A stretch of 64,000 bases of DNA from Rhizobium sp. BK399. GTDB lineage: Bacteria; Pseudomonadota; Alphaproteobacteria; Rhizobiales; Rhizobiaceae. The notes below the pieces were generated by a model that was not told the origin of the DNA, ran no database searches, and was given only the letters and a program-made list of their open reading frames with translations. Each line of letters opens with the position of its first letter. Within the stretch, counting starts at the first letter, position 1. The stretch spans positions 91,395 through 155,394 of the forward strand of contig NZ_JACIAH010000014.1 in NCBI RefSeq assembly GCF_014194695.1. The letters are read 5' to 3'. A program made the translations under genes and the position numbers. Of the stretch, positions 43,917-52,278 are shown piece after piece.

Positions 43917-45572
43917 TCAATCTATCGGGTCCAGTCCGTAGGCCATTGCAAGTATGGATGCGTCCGGGACAGCCAATTGCCCCAGCACGAGAGCGACGAG
44001 TGTGATGAAAACCATGACCGCGGTGACCTGCACGAAAGCGGAGGACGCTTCGCGAAGCCGCCCGGCGAAACGGGTACGACCATCTGCAAGCGTTGTCTTC
44101 TGGCGGGTCCAGCGCTGCTTGTTGAGATGGAAGAAGATGTAGGTCTTGATGATCGATCCGTAGATCTGGTTGAAGTAGATGAAAAACGGATAGAGGGCAG
44201 ACACCCGCGGTCTGGAATTGAACAGCATCAGCGTCAATACGTAGCGGGTAACCAGAACCCAGAGAACGTAGATCAGGAACGCGAATGGCGTTTCGAACAG
44301 CCCGACCAGACACACCATTGCCAGTCCGGCAAGGGAGGTCCACATCGACACGCGCTGATCGAAGATTGTCCACCAGGTGAAGTAGCCGACCTTGCGCGGT
44401 CCGAGCCTCAGTGCCCGCGAATTGGTGCGCAGCATGTTGCCGAACCAGCGCACCATCAACTGCGTCGCCGCCGGGAAAAACCGTTTCGACGGAGGTTCCT
44501 CAACGGTTGCGACGACGACATCGGGAACGTAGAGCATCTGGTAGCCGTTGCGCAGAAGCCAGAACCAGCTCGACTTGTCGTCACCAGTTAGGAATTTCAG
44601 GCGGCCGAAGCGCCAGTGATCGACGTAATCAGACTCGACCTGTCTTACGAAGTCGGGATTGCAGACGATCGATGCCCGGAACATCGACATGCGCCCCGTC
44701 AGGGTGAGCACCTTGCGGGACAGCCCGTTCGACGACATGAGAATGTGCCGCTGGGCAAAACGCAGGCTGTACCAGATATGGAACTTCGCCTTGCCGTGCA
44801 CCCGGGAAACCTCGTCGGTCGTCAGCGCCCCGACCCGGCTGCTGGCACGGAAAAAGCCGAGGCATCTGCCGATGAGATCGGGTGGTACGATCGAATCTCC
44901 GTCGATGACGGCGACGACGTCGTCCTCTCCTGGGTCCTGCCGGGAGATTGCCCGGAAGGCATAGGCGAGCGCGTCGCGTTTTCCACTGCCGGCAATGCGG
45001 GTGATGATCAGCGACACCTTCGTGTTATTGCCACAGATCAGCCGATGAACCAGCTTGATCAGCCGCTGGTCGCCGAGCTCGACAATGGATGCCACGACTG
45101 TTGTTTCGCAGGGCGCGCGTTTTGCCGCCTCGAATGCGGCGCGATAGACGGCGGCCGTCGTATCGCTGTCGATGCGGTAGCTGGTCACGAGCAGAAAGGC
45201 ACGCTGTTTGCTCGCGCTGCCATCACTGGCGCGCATGCAGTCATCGGCGACCTTGCGCATTTTTGGAAAGACAAGAAAGCGATAGATGTTGGACCGCACG
45301 AAATGTGTCAGTCCCCAGCCATAGCGCCAGATCGCAAGTAGGCCGAGGCCGAACAGCGCTCCCGAGTGGGCGCTTGCAAGACTGTCGATCGGGGTGATGC
45401 AGGCGATGCCGACGACAAGGACGATATAGGCCAGATGCGCCTCGAATGTCTCGCTCCAGGCAACAAAGCGCGCGGCGGCACGACCCTCGCGGCCGAACGT
45501 CGACACAGCAGGCAGACGGTCCACTGGTGTCGCAACAGGTCTTGCGTGATCGGCGTACGGTATCCCCGCCAT
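43917..45572 (-). CDS. alg8: alginate synthase catalytic glycosyltransferase Alg8
   Basis: This 551-residue GT2 membrane synthase has the cytoplasmic catalytic motifs TTVVASIVELGD, DDVVAVIDGDSIVPP (metal Asp), WYSLRFAQRHILMSSNGLSR, KFLTGDDKSSWFWLLRNGYQ (catalytic-base Asp) and the QxxRW-like QLMVRWFGN. Membrane spans lie at both ends. The wording closely follows Pseudomonas Alg8 (TGRMSMFRA, DQRVSMWTSL, RWTRQ). It polymerises mannuronate from GDP-mannuronate across the inner membrane together with Alg44. The start at 45572 has GGCAGGAACC upstream; an ATG at 45593 lacks a site. It lies 118 bases after algD, with a hairpin between. Confidence 0.93.
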   Translation of the reverse strand: MAGIPYADHARPVATPVDRLPAVSTFGREGRAAARFVAWSETFEAHLAYIVLVVGIACITPIDSLASAHSGALFGLGLLAIWRYGWGLTHFVRSNIYRFLVFPKMRKVADDCMRASDGSASKQRAFLLVTSYRIDSDTTAAVYRAAFEAAKRAPCETTVVASIVELGDQRLIKLVHRLICGNNTKVSLIITRIAGSGKRDALAYAFRAISRQDPGEDDVVAVIDGDSIVPPDLIGRCLGFFRASSRVGALTTDEVSRVHGKAKFHIWYSLRFAQRHILMSSNGLSRKVLTLTGRMSMFRASIVCNPDFVRQVESDYVDHWRFGRLKFLTGDDKSSWFWLLRNGYQMLYVPDVVVATVEEPPSKRFFPAATQLMVRWFGNMLRTNSRALRLGPRKVGYFTWWTIFDQRVSMWTSLAGLAMVCLVGLFETPFAFLIYVLWVLVTRYVLTLMLFNSRPRVSALYPFFIYFNQIYGSIIKTYIFFHLNKQRWTRQKTTLADGRTRFAGRLREASSAFVQVTAVMVFITLVALVLGQLAVPDASILAMAYGLDPID

Positions 45573-45656
45573 GGTTCCTGCCTTATTGATCATGAACAAA
45601 GAGCTGACAGAAATCGGGAAGCCCCCGGGCTTTCCCTCCACCCGCACCGGATGGAT

Positions 45657-45683
45657 GCGCCGGCCACCTGCCGCGGCCGGCGC
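45657..45683 (-). other. intercistronic hairpin between algD and alg8
   Basis: GCGCCGGCC / GGCCGGCGC (45657-45665 and 45675-45683) is a perfect nine-base GC-only stem with a nine-base loop, starting seven bases after the algD stop. No T run follows on the minus strand. A second bulged hairpin (GGGAAGCCC with GGGCTTTCCC) is at 45616-45636. Together they may stabilise or process the algD message, or attenuate the downstream genes. Confidence 0.55.
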
Positions 45684-45690
45684 AGAACAA

Positions 45691-47082
45691 TCACCAGCAC
45701 AAACCGTGGTAGGTGACGTTCCCGTTCTGCGGCCGTTCGATGCGGGCGAGATCGATCACCGTAACCGGCATGCCGGCGGCTTCGAGTGCATCCTTCAGGC
45801 CGGGATACTTGTTGCCGACGACGATGACCTCGGAGGACGCAATGACCTCGTCCATGCTGTCGCGCAAATGGACGGCGATATGCCTGAGGTAGTTGCGGCC
45901 CTGGCTGGCATCCCTGGCAACGTGTGGATCGTAGATCGTCACCTCCTTGCCCTTGCCAAGGAAACCCTCGACCAGTTCGAGGAGCGGGCTTTCCCTGAGA
46001 TCATCGGTGTCTGCCTTGAAGGTCACGCCGATGAAGCCGATTTTTTCGTGCGGTGCCGCATCGACGAGCGAACGCGCGTGATCGATCTGGACGGTGTTGG
46101 CAAGCCTGGCCGCATCCAGAAGCGGTGTCGGAACGTTCATCGACCGGCCGAGTGCCGTCAATGCCCTGAGATCCTTGGGAAGGCAGGAGCCGCCAAAGGC
46201 AAAACCGGGCTTCATGTAGGCCCGGGAAATATTCAGGCGGGTGTCCGAGCAGAGCACGTCCATCACCACATGGCTGTCGATATCCTTGGCCTTGCAGATG
46301 TTGCCGATCTCGTTGGAGAAGCTGATTTTCACGGCATGCCAGCAGTTGTTGGCGTATTTGACGATTTCGGCGCTTCGCATCGGGATGACGTGCGGTGTCA
46401 CGTCGATGCCGCTGACAAGGTCCCTGAGGGCGTCGATCGAACGGGTATCGTCCCCATACTGTCCAAACACGATCGCGCCTGGTTTGTAGTAGTCAGCAAT
46501 CGCCGTGCTTTCACGAAGAAACTCCGGATAGTAGGCAATGCCGAAATCACGTCCAGCAACCTTGCCGGAAGCAGTCTCCAGTGTCGGGATGACGATCTCT
46601 TCCATCGTACCGGGCAGGATGGTCGACCGCATGACGACGATGTGGAACTCGTTCTTGTGCCGAAGTGCCTTGCCGATATCCTCGCAAACCTGCCGCACAT
46701 GGCTGGTATCGAGCGTTCCATCGGGAAGACTTGGCGTACCGACACAGCAGAACGAGATATCCGTGTCGTTGATGGCATCGGCTGCCGATTGCGTGGCATT
46801 TAGCAGTGCGCCGTCATGGGCGTTGTGAAGCAACTCGTCCAGACCCGGCTCCACGATCGGAGCCTGACCGTCGGCGAGATGGTCGACCTTGAAGGGATCG
46901 GGATCGACTGCGACGACGGGGAAACCGTCATTGCAGAGACATGCGGAAGATACGCAACCAACATAGCCGGCACCGAAGACACTGACCCGATGGGTGCGCG
47001 TCTCCGTGCCCGGATAGTAGGCGTCGAGAAGAGCAACTTTTTGCGTGGAGGCATGGTGAATGGAATGAAGATCAAGTTCCAT
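45691..47082 (-). CDS. algD: GDP-mannose 6-dehydrogenase
   Basis: This 463-residue enzyme of the UDP-glucose/GDP-mannose dehydrogenase family has an NAD site (VSVFGAGYVGCVSSACL), IVEPGLDELLHNA, SFCCVGTPSLPDG, EFLRESTAIADYYKPG, the active-site Cys in PGFAFGGSCLPKDLRAL, and a C-terminal HGLCW like the GICW end of Pseudomonas AlgD. It oxidises GDP-mannose to GDP-mannuronate, the committed step to alginate. The protein has about 30 extra N-terminal residues relative to AlgD; the ATG at 47082 has AGAGGTCG upstream. It is the first gene of the leftward alg operon, with an AT-rich promoter region behind it. GDP-mannose must come from genes elsewhere. Confidence 0.93.
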   Translation of the reverse strand: MELDLHSIHHASTQKVALLDAYYPGTETRTHRVSVFGAGYVGCVSSACLCNDGFPVVAVDPDPFKVDHLADGQAPIVEPGLDELLHNAHDGALLNATQSAADAINDTDISFCCVGTPSLPDGTLDTSHVRQVCEDIGKALRHKNEFHIVVMRSTILPGTMEEIVIPTLETASGKVAGRDFGIAYYPEFLRESTAIADYYKPGAIVFGQYGDDTRSIDALRDLVSGIDVTPHVIPMRSAEIVKYANNCWHAVKISFSNEIGNICKAKDIDSHVVMDVLCSDTRLNISRAYMKPGFAFGGSCLPKDLRALTALGRSMNVPTPLLDAARLANTVQIDHARSLVDAAPHEKIGFIGVTFKADTDDLRESPLLELVEGFLGKGKEVTIYDPHVARDASQGRNYLRHIAVHLRDSMDEVIASSEVIVVGNKYPGLKDALEAAGMPVTVIDLARIERPQNGNVTYHGLCW

Positions 47083-47556
47083 GGGCGACCTCTGTCTGCG
47101 CGTAGTTAAACCTTCCGAGGAATGACTTCTACGGAATGAATTCTTGCAGTTTAAGGAAACCCCACCCGGACGTATTATTGATCGTCCTTGGTATCGCGGT
47201 CATTACATGCTAGGCGCAAATAACTCCGCATGCAACAGTAAAAACATATTTGCGATAATATAATTTTTTGCGGCCAAATCCTATATTGAATTAAATCAGG
47301 AAAATCAGGCAATTAAGTCCCTGTGATCGAATTTGTTCAGTCGAAACAAAAAGTATATCATGCAAGCATTGGGGCAGGATTTGGCTCGGTAGAATGTATA
47401 TTGAGGCAAGATGCGTAAATATTGCGGAAGCATGTTTTATACTTTCGATGCCAAGTAGCGATCCGGCCGTTTTTCTCGCTGTCCGGAAAACTGGATCTTC
47501 GAGGCCCGGAGCGCGCAAGAGACCGGTCAAGGCCACCCGAGAGGCCGCCGGAAGAC
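47083..47556. promoter_or_regulatory. long AT-rich leader/promoter region of the alginate-type operon
   Basis: There are no genes in these 474 bases. From about 47200 to 47450 the DNA is markedly AT-rich for this replicon, with runs such as TATAATTTTTTG. An inverted repeat GGACG / CGTCC lies at 47168-47172 and 47183-47187, about 90 bases before algD. The length and composition suggest a promoter with several regulatory inputs, as for algD in other bacteria; no sigma-factor motif can be assigned with confidence. Confidence 0.5.
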
Positions 47557-48378
47557 CTATCCCTTGACGGCGCCGGCGGTCATCGAGCCGGAAATCTGCC
47601 TGTACATGAGAAGTCCAAGCACGGCCGGCGGCAATGCGCCAAGTATCATCACGGCCGAAGCCGTTCCCCACTGGACACCGCCGCCACTGGCTGCAAAGAA
47701 AAACGAAGCGCCGACCGTCATCGGAACGGCTCGACTGGTTGTCAACATAAGGCCGAACAGGAACTCGTTCCAGGCGGTGATGAAGCCGAAGATGAACGTG
47801 GTCACGAGTGCCGGCCGCACGACCGGCCGAATGATCAGGAGCATGATCTCAAGGGAGGTCGCACCATCAACCTTCGCAGCCTCGTCGAGCTCCAGCGGGA
47901 CGTCGGAAATCGCGTTGACCATGATGACGAGTGCGAGCGGCGTATTGACGATCGTCAGGATGAGCCCGAGCCCGAGCTGCGTGTCGAGAAGCCCCAGCCA
48001 TTGATACATCATGTAGAGCGGGATGGCGAAGATGATCAGCGGCACGGCCCGCAGGTTGATGATGACAGGCAGGAGTGTTCGTTTGCCTGCCTCGCTTCGG
48101 GCAATGGCGTAGGCAGCCGGAAACGCCAGCACGATGGCAAGGCCCGTGCCGATCAGGGATGCGATCGTGCTGTTGAAAAGATAGGAGTAGATGTTGAAAC
48201 GATCCGTGTTTGTCAGGACGCGAAGGTAGTTCTCGAGCGTCGGTTGGCTGACGAGCAGGCCGGCATTCATCGACAGTTCCCGCGTGCTCTTCAGCGAGGT
48301 GACGAGCGTGACGATCACCGGGAAGTTCATGGCAAAGGCGGCGACAGCAAAAACGATCCAGCGAGCAGCATTGAGCAT
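47557..48378 (-). CDS. sugar ABC transporter permease (MalG type), nan-type locus
   Basis: This 273-residue membrane protein has six hydrophobic segments and the EAA loop ISDVPLELDEAAKVDGATSL. It ends a leftward operon: regulator, NanE-NanK, binding protein and two permeases. AGGAGG lies nine bases before the start, which is four bases from the preceding stop. The ATPase gene expected next is absent; downstream is the algD promoter region. Confidence 0.92.
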   Translation of the reverse strand: MLNAARWIVFAVAAFAMNFPVIVTLVTSLKSTRELSMNAGLLVSQPTLENYLRVLTNTDRFNIYSYLFNSTIASLIGTGLAIVLAFPAAYAIARSEAGKRTLLPVIINLRAVPLIIFAIPLYMMYQWLGLLDTQLGLGLILTIVNTPLALVIMVNAISDVPLELDEAAKVDGATSLEIMLLIIRPVVRPALVTTFIFGFITAWNEFLFGLMLTTSRAVPMTVGASFFFAASGGGVQWGTASAVMILGALPPAVLGLLMYRQISGSMTAGAVKG

Positions 48379-48381
48379 CGC

Positions 48382-49254
48382 CTAAGTCCTCCTGCGGGCG
48401 GCAAGCCAGTTCAGGCCGTAGAGCACGGCCAGTGATGCGATGAACAGCACGACCGACGCCGCGACGGCCTTTCCGATTGCCCCCTGCTTGAAAAATGCCT
48501 GGTAGATGTAGATCGAGAGCGATGTCGTCGATCCGCCGGCGCCGCTTCCGGTCAGCGCATAGACGTTGTCGAAGACGCGAAAGCCATCGATGAAGCGGAT
48601 GAAGAAGGCGATGACGAGGGTCGGCGCCATCAGCGGAAGCTCGATCCACCAGAGGATCTTGTACCAGGGTGCTCCGTCGAGTGCGGCGGCCTCCCGGACA
48701 TCACGCGGGATCGCCACGTAGGCCATGTAGAAGAGCAGGAAGGCGAAGGGCGTCCATTGCAGCGTCTCGACGACGACAAGTGTGCGGAAGGCGTTGGTCA
48801 CATCGAGGAATGCCGGGCTGTCCCCGAACCACAGGAACAGATAATAGGGCACCGGTCCGGCAAACTCGTGCAGGACGAGACGGTACATCAGGCCGACCAT
48901 CGCCGGTGCAACCATCAACGGCAGCATCAATGGTGCCATCAGGAAGGACCGCCTGGCCAGAAGCGGCGCAAGGAAGATCGCGAGGAACAGCCCGATCAGG
49001 CATTCCATCAGTGCGGTCAGGGTGCCGAACCGCATGGAAAAGGATACGGCCTGCCAGAACTCCCCATCGGCCAGCACCGAGGTGTAATTGCCAAGACCGG
49101 TGAGGCTTGGACTGCGCAGGTTTTCGAAACTGACCGTCGAGACCGAATAGATCAGGTTGACGAGAGAGGGAAAGCCGAGAAACAGAAGCAGGAACGCCAC
49201 AAGCGGCGTCAGGTAGGCCCTGCCCTCGGCATGTTTTACGGTAGCCATCATCAT
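48382..49254 (-). CDS. sugar ABC transporter permease (MalF type), nan-type locus
   Basis: This 290-residue membrane protein has spans such as TPLVAFLLLFLGFPSLVNLI and the EAA loop IPRDVREAAALDGAPWYKIL. Three ATG codons lie in a row at the start (49254, 49251, 49248). With the next permease it makes a carbohydrate channel for the solute bound by the protein at 49302-50636. The context suggests N-acetylmannosamine, sialic acid or an amino-sugar oligomer. Confidence 0.92.
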   Translation of the reverse strand: MMMATVKHAEGRAYLTPLVAFLLLFLGFPSLVNLIYSVSTVSFENLRSPSLTGLGNYTSVLADGEFWQAVSFSMRFGTLTALMECLIGLFLAIFLAPLLARRSFLMAPLMLPLMVAPAMVGLMYRLVLHEFAGPVPYYLFLWFGDSPAFLDVTNAFRTLVVVETLQWTPFAFLLFYMAYVAIPRDVREAAALDGAPWYKILWWIELPLMAPTLVIAFFIRFIDGFRVFDNVYALTGSGAGGSTTSLSIYIYQAFFKQGAIGKAVAASVVLFIASLAVLYGLNWLAARRRT

Positions 49255-49301
49255 CCGCCGGGAATGCCGGCGACAGCCAAAGGGCTGACGCCGGCTTTGT
49301 C

Positions 49302-50636
49302 CTATTTCTTCAGGAGATCCTGCATGCCGGTCTGCACATGGGCAAGCGCGTCGTCGAGCCCCTGCTGGCCGGACCAGTATCCGGTGAATTCCTTCGCCTG
49401 CAGCTCGTAGACCGAAAGCGCGTTGGCGGAGGTTGCGCCATTCATGACGTAGCCATACTTGCTGGCAAATTCGCCAAGCTTGACGAGATCGGGACGTTCC
49501 TTGGCGACCTTGGCGACGACATCAGGCGATAGTGCCGGGGAGCCGCCGCTCTTGGCATAGAGCAATGCCGCATCTTCACTCGCCAGCCACTTCAGGAACT
49601 TGACCGCGCCTTCCTTGTTCTTGGCATTCTTGTTGAGGCCAAGGCCAAGGCCGTGAATGTGGTCGGCGCGTCCGTCCGGACCGGCGGGGGGAGCAACGAT
49701 GCCGGTCACCTCCGCGACAGCCGGAGTTTTTTCGGCATTGGTCAGGTCTGCCGCTGCGGCGTTCCACTGCAGTGCTGTCGCGGCCTGGCCCGAGCCGAAG
49801 GCGGCGTTGGTTTCGGCGTATTCGTAGCTCAGCGAGTCCTTTGGCGAGGCGCCGGCGTCATAGAGCTTCTTGTAGAGCTCGAGACCCGTTCTGTAGGCGT
49901 TGGAGTCGACGGTGATCTTGCCGTCCTTGTCCATCCATTCACCGCCGTAGGATCGCGGCAGCGACTGGAAGACCATCATGTTGAAGAGAAGGTTCTTCAT
50001 CTGCAGGACGGTGCCGTAACGCACGGGGCTTGCCGAATTTGCCTGCTTGCTGAAGTAGAGGGACGTTGCCGCCCAGTCGTCCCAGGTCCAGCTGTCGGGA
50101 TCCTTCGGTTGGAGCTCCTTGCCGAGGAATTTCTTGGCGATCTCCCCGTAGGTCTTCTTTGCCGCATCGTCCTTCAGAAGCGCATCCACCAGGTCCTTGC
50201 GGTAGTACATGAAATGCAGGGAAAGGTCGGTTGGGACACCATATTGCTTGCCGTTGAACTGCATCGTCTTGAGGACGGATTCGCCAAAGACCTTCGCGGC
50301 ATCCGGACCAAGGTCGATGGGATCCATGTAGGATGCGTAACGACCGATCGAATAGGTGGCGACAAGATTGACGTCGAACGCATTGGAGCCGGCGGCCATG
50401 TCGGCCTGCAGCTTGTCGAAGAAGCCGTCGCGGTTGAAGAACAGCAGCTCGACCTTGTCGGCATCGCTGATACCGGCCTGGCCATTATAGGCTTCGACCG
50501 TGGCGCGCAGCGCCGTTTCCTCCGAGCCGCCCGGCCAGCCAAGCACCGTGACGGTGGCATTTGCGATGCCAGGCAGGGCGACGCCCGCAAGAAGCGTTGC
50601 CGCAAGTGCAAGTGACGTGTTTTTGTATGTCATCAT
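49302..50636 (-). CDS. sugar ABC transporter substrate-binding protein, nan-type locus
   Basis: This 444-residue family-1 binding protein has a signal peptide (NTSLALAATLLAGVALPGIA, cleavage near NA). Core segments are VTVLGWPGGSEETALRATVE, LLFFNRDGFFDKLQADMAAG, QYGVPTDLSLHFMYYRKDLV and GSGQAATALQWNAAAADL. The downstream permeases are its partners, and the upstream gene encodes ManNAc-6-P epimerase with ManNAc kinase, so an acetylated amino sugar is the likely ligand. Two ATG codons lie in tandem at the start. Confidence 0.9.
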   Translation of the reverse strand: MMTYKNTSLALAATLLAGVALPGIANATVTVLGWPGGSEETALRATVEAYNGQAGISDADKVELLFFNRDGFFDKLQADMAAGSNAFDVNLVATYSIGRYASYMDPIDLGPDAAKVFGESVLKTMQFNGKQYGVPTDLSLHFMYYRKDLVDALLKDDAAKKTYGEIAKKFLGKELQPKDPDSWTWDDWAATSLYFSKQANSASPVRYGTVLQMKNLLFNMMVFQSLPRSYGGEWMDKDGKITVDSNAYRTGLELYKKLYDAGASPKDSLSYEYAETNAAFGSGQAATALQWNAAAADLTNAEKTPAVAEVTGIVAPPAGPDGRADHIHGLGLGLNKNAKNKEGAVKFLKWLASEDAALLYAKSGGSPALSPDVVAKVAKERPDLVKLGEFASKYGYVMNGATSANALSVYELQAKEFTGYWSGQQGLDDALAHVQTGMQDLLKK

Positions 50637-50665
50637 CGTTCCCTTTCTTGTTTGGTTTTACGTCG

Positions 50666-52210
50666 TTATTTCCCCGCTGCAGCCGGGCTTCCTCCAGCAA
50701 GATCCGCAGCGCCGATGATACCGGCATGCCGGCCGAGCCTTGCCGCCACGAGACGTGGTGCAAGCCTCGGCGACAATCCCTTGAAATGGTTTTCCATGAG
50801 GTCGATATAGCCCTGAGCGAGGCCGATGCCGCCGCCGATGACGATCCCGTCGGGATCGAGCATCAGCTGGATGTCCCGGCAGAGCGTTGCTGCGCGAAAG
50901 GCAGAGCCGGAGACGATGTCTGCCGCCCAGCTTTCGCCGTTTCTGGCGCGCTCGAAGACTTCGACGGCATCGACCGGGTGGCCGTTCTGCGAGGCTTCGC
51001 TGGCAATCCACCGGCCCGATGTCTGGTCCTCGAACGGTGACTGTCCCTCGGAAGGTGAGCGGATCAGCCCGAAATGTCCGGCAAGACCGAGAAGCGGCCT
51101 GCCGTCGATGACGACCCCGCCGCCAATGCCGGTCGAGATCGTGAGAAAGACGAGGCGCCGGGCGCCCGCTCCTGCCCCGAACCGGTACTCGCCCCAGGCC
51201 GCAGCCTGCGCATCGTTGACGGCAGTAGCCGGCTTGCCGAACATCCGCGTGACACGGTCGATGAGAGGGTAGCGGTCAGGGATTTGAAGCGTTGCCGGAT
51301 TGAGGGCCGACCAGGATCCATCCTCGATCACGCCGGTGACGGCGATACCGATCCTGGCATAGCGGTCCGCCCAGCCGGCGGTCGATTGAAACACAGTCGA
51401 GAGCCAGGCATCAGGTCCGGCGCCGCGTTCGGTCGCAACCACGACCTCCTCGACAACCCTGTCGCCGCTGACAAGCGCTGCCATTGTCTTGGTGCCGCCG
51501 ATGTCGATCGAAAGGACAGTGCCGTCTCCCGTTGAAGACGGTGCCCGATAGGCTTCGCCGATCGCTTGGCTGAACCAGCCTGTCACGTGCTCGGTGCGGG
51601 TAATCGCGGAGCCGACGACCACGGCAAATGCCCCGGCCCTTGCCGCTGATACCGCCTGCTCGGGAAAGCGGATACGTCCCTCGGCAATGACGAAAGGTGT
51701 GAGCCGACGCATGGCTGATATCAGCTCGATGTCAGGGTCGACGGGTTCCGGGCCGCCAACATAGCCGGAGAGCGTGGTGCCGACAAAATCGACGCCGGCA
51801 GCAAGGGCGCGCCCTGCATCCTCAAGCGAAGAGCAGTCCGCCATTGTCAGCTTGCCCTTGGCCTTTATCGCGCGCACCAGCGCTTCCACGGATGCCGGGC
51901 GGACGCGATCAGTGGCATCGAAGGCGACGATATCGGCTCCGGCATCGGCGAGCGCTTCCGCATCGGACAGGAACGGAGTGATGCGCACCGGACTGTCTCT
52001 AAGATCGCGTTTGACGATCCCGACGATCGGGGCGGTGACGGCGGCCCGCACGGCTTTGACATAGGCAACCGATTCGATCCGCAGTGCGCTCGCCCCGGCA
52101 CTCAGAGCCGCTCTTGCGAAGCCCGTGACGAACGCGGCCTCGTCCATCGGTCCATCCGGAACCGGCTGGCAGGATACGATGAGGCTATTCCTGATGTCTT
52201 CCCGTTGCAC
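50666..52210 (-). CDS. nanEK: bifunctional N-acetylmannosamine-6-phosphate 2-epimerase / ROK family kinase (NanE-NanK fusion)
   Basis: This protein of about 514 residues has two parts. The first ~215 residues match NanE: SLIVSCQPVPDGPMDEAAF, IVGIVKRDLRDSPVRITPF with the catalytic Lys, and FVIAEGRIRFPEQA. The rest is a ROK kinase: VLSIDIGGTKTMAALVSGD (phosphate loop), TAVNDAQAAAWGEYRFGAGA (catalytic Asp) and ISTGIGGGVVIDG. It would phosphorylate ManNAc and epimerise the product to GlcNAc-6-P. The ROK zinc motif C-x-C-G-x-x-G-C is missing: the matching stretch reads PSEGQSPFEDQTSG. The start GTG at 52210 has GGAG eight bases upstream; GTG at 52219 is the alternative. The GntR gene is directly upstream. 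Confidence 0.9.
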   Translation of the reverse strand: MQREDIRNSLIVSCQPVPDGPMDEAAFVTGFARAALSAGASALRIESVAYVKAVRAAVTAPIVGIVKRDLRDSPVRITPFLSDAEALADAGADIVAFDATDRVRPASVEALVRAIKAKGKLTMADCSSLEDAGRALAAGVDFVGTTLSGYVGGPEPVDPDIELISAMRRLTPFVIAEGRIRFPEQAVSAARAGAFAVVVGSAITRTEHVTGWFSQAIGEAYRAPSSTGDGTVLSIDIGGTKTMAALVSGDRVVEEVVVATERGAGPDAWLSTVFQSTAGWADRYARIGIAVTGVIEDGSWSALNPATLQIPDRYPLIDRVTRMFGKPATAVNDAQAAAWGEYRFGAGAGARRLVFLTISTGIGGGVVIDGRPLLGLAGHFGLIRSPSEGQSPFEDQTSGRWIASEASQNGHPVDAVEVFERARNGESWAADIVSGSAFRAATLCRDIQLMLDPDGIVIGGGIGLAQGYIDLMENHFKGLSPRLAPRLVAARLGRHAGIIGAADLAGGSPAAAGK

Positions 52211-52260
52211 CCGCGACACTCCATTTCGGCATCACGATAGATGGAAAATACCAGAATACA

Positions 52261-52277
52261 ACCAGTTTATAACTGGT
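52261..52277. promoter_or_regulatory. operator-like palindrome between gntR and nanEK
   Basis: ACCAGTT-TAT-AACTGGT is a perfect seven-base inverted repeat with a three-base spacer, placed one base after the gntR stop and about 50 bases before nanEK. A related ATACCAG element is at 52248-52254. GntR-family proteins bind such palindromes, so this is probably an operator allowing separate control of nanEK and the transporter. Confidence 0.65.
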
Positions 52278-52278
52278 C

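Noticed and set aside
45691..47082. Reading algD as UDP-glucose 6-dehydrogenase
   Set aside because: The ESTAIADY, PGFAFGGSCLPKD and C-terminal GLCW wording and the position before alg8 and alg44 fit GDP-mannose dehydrogenase better.
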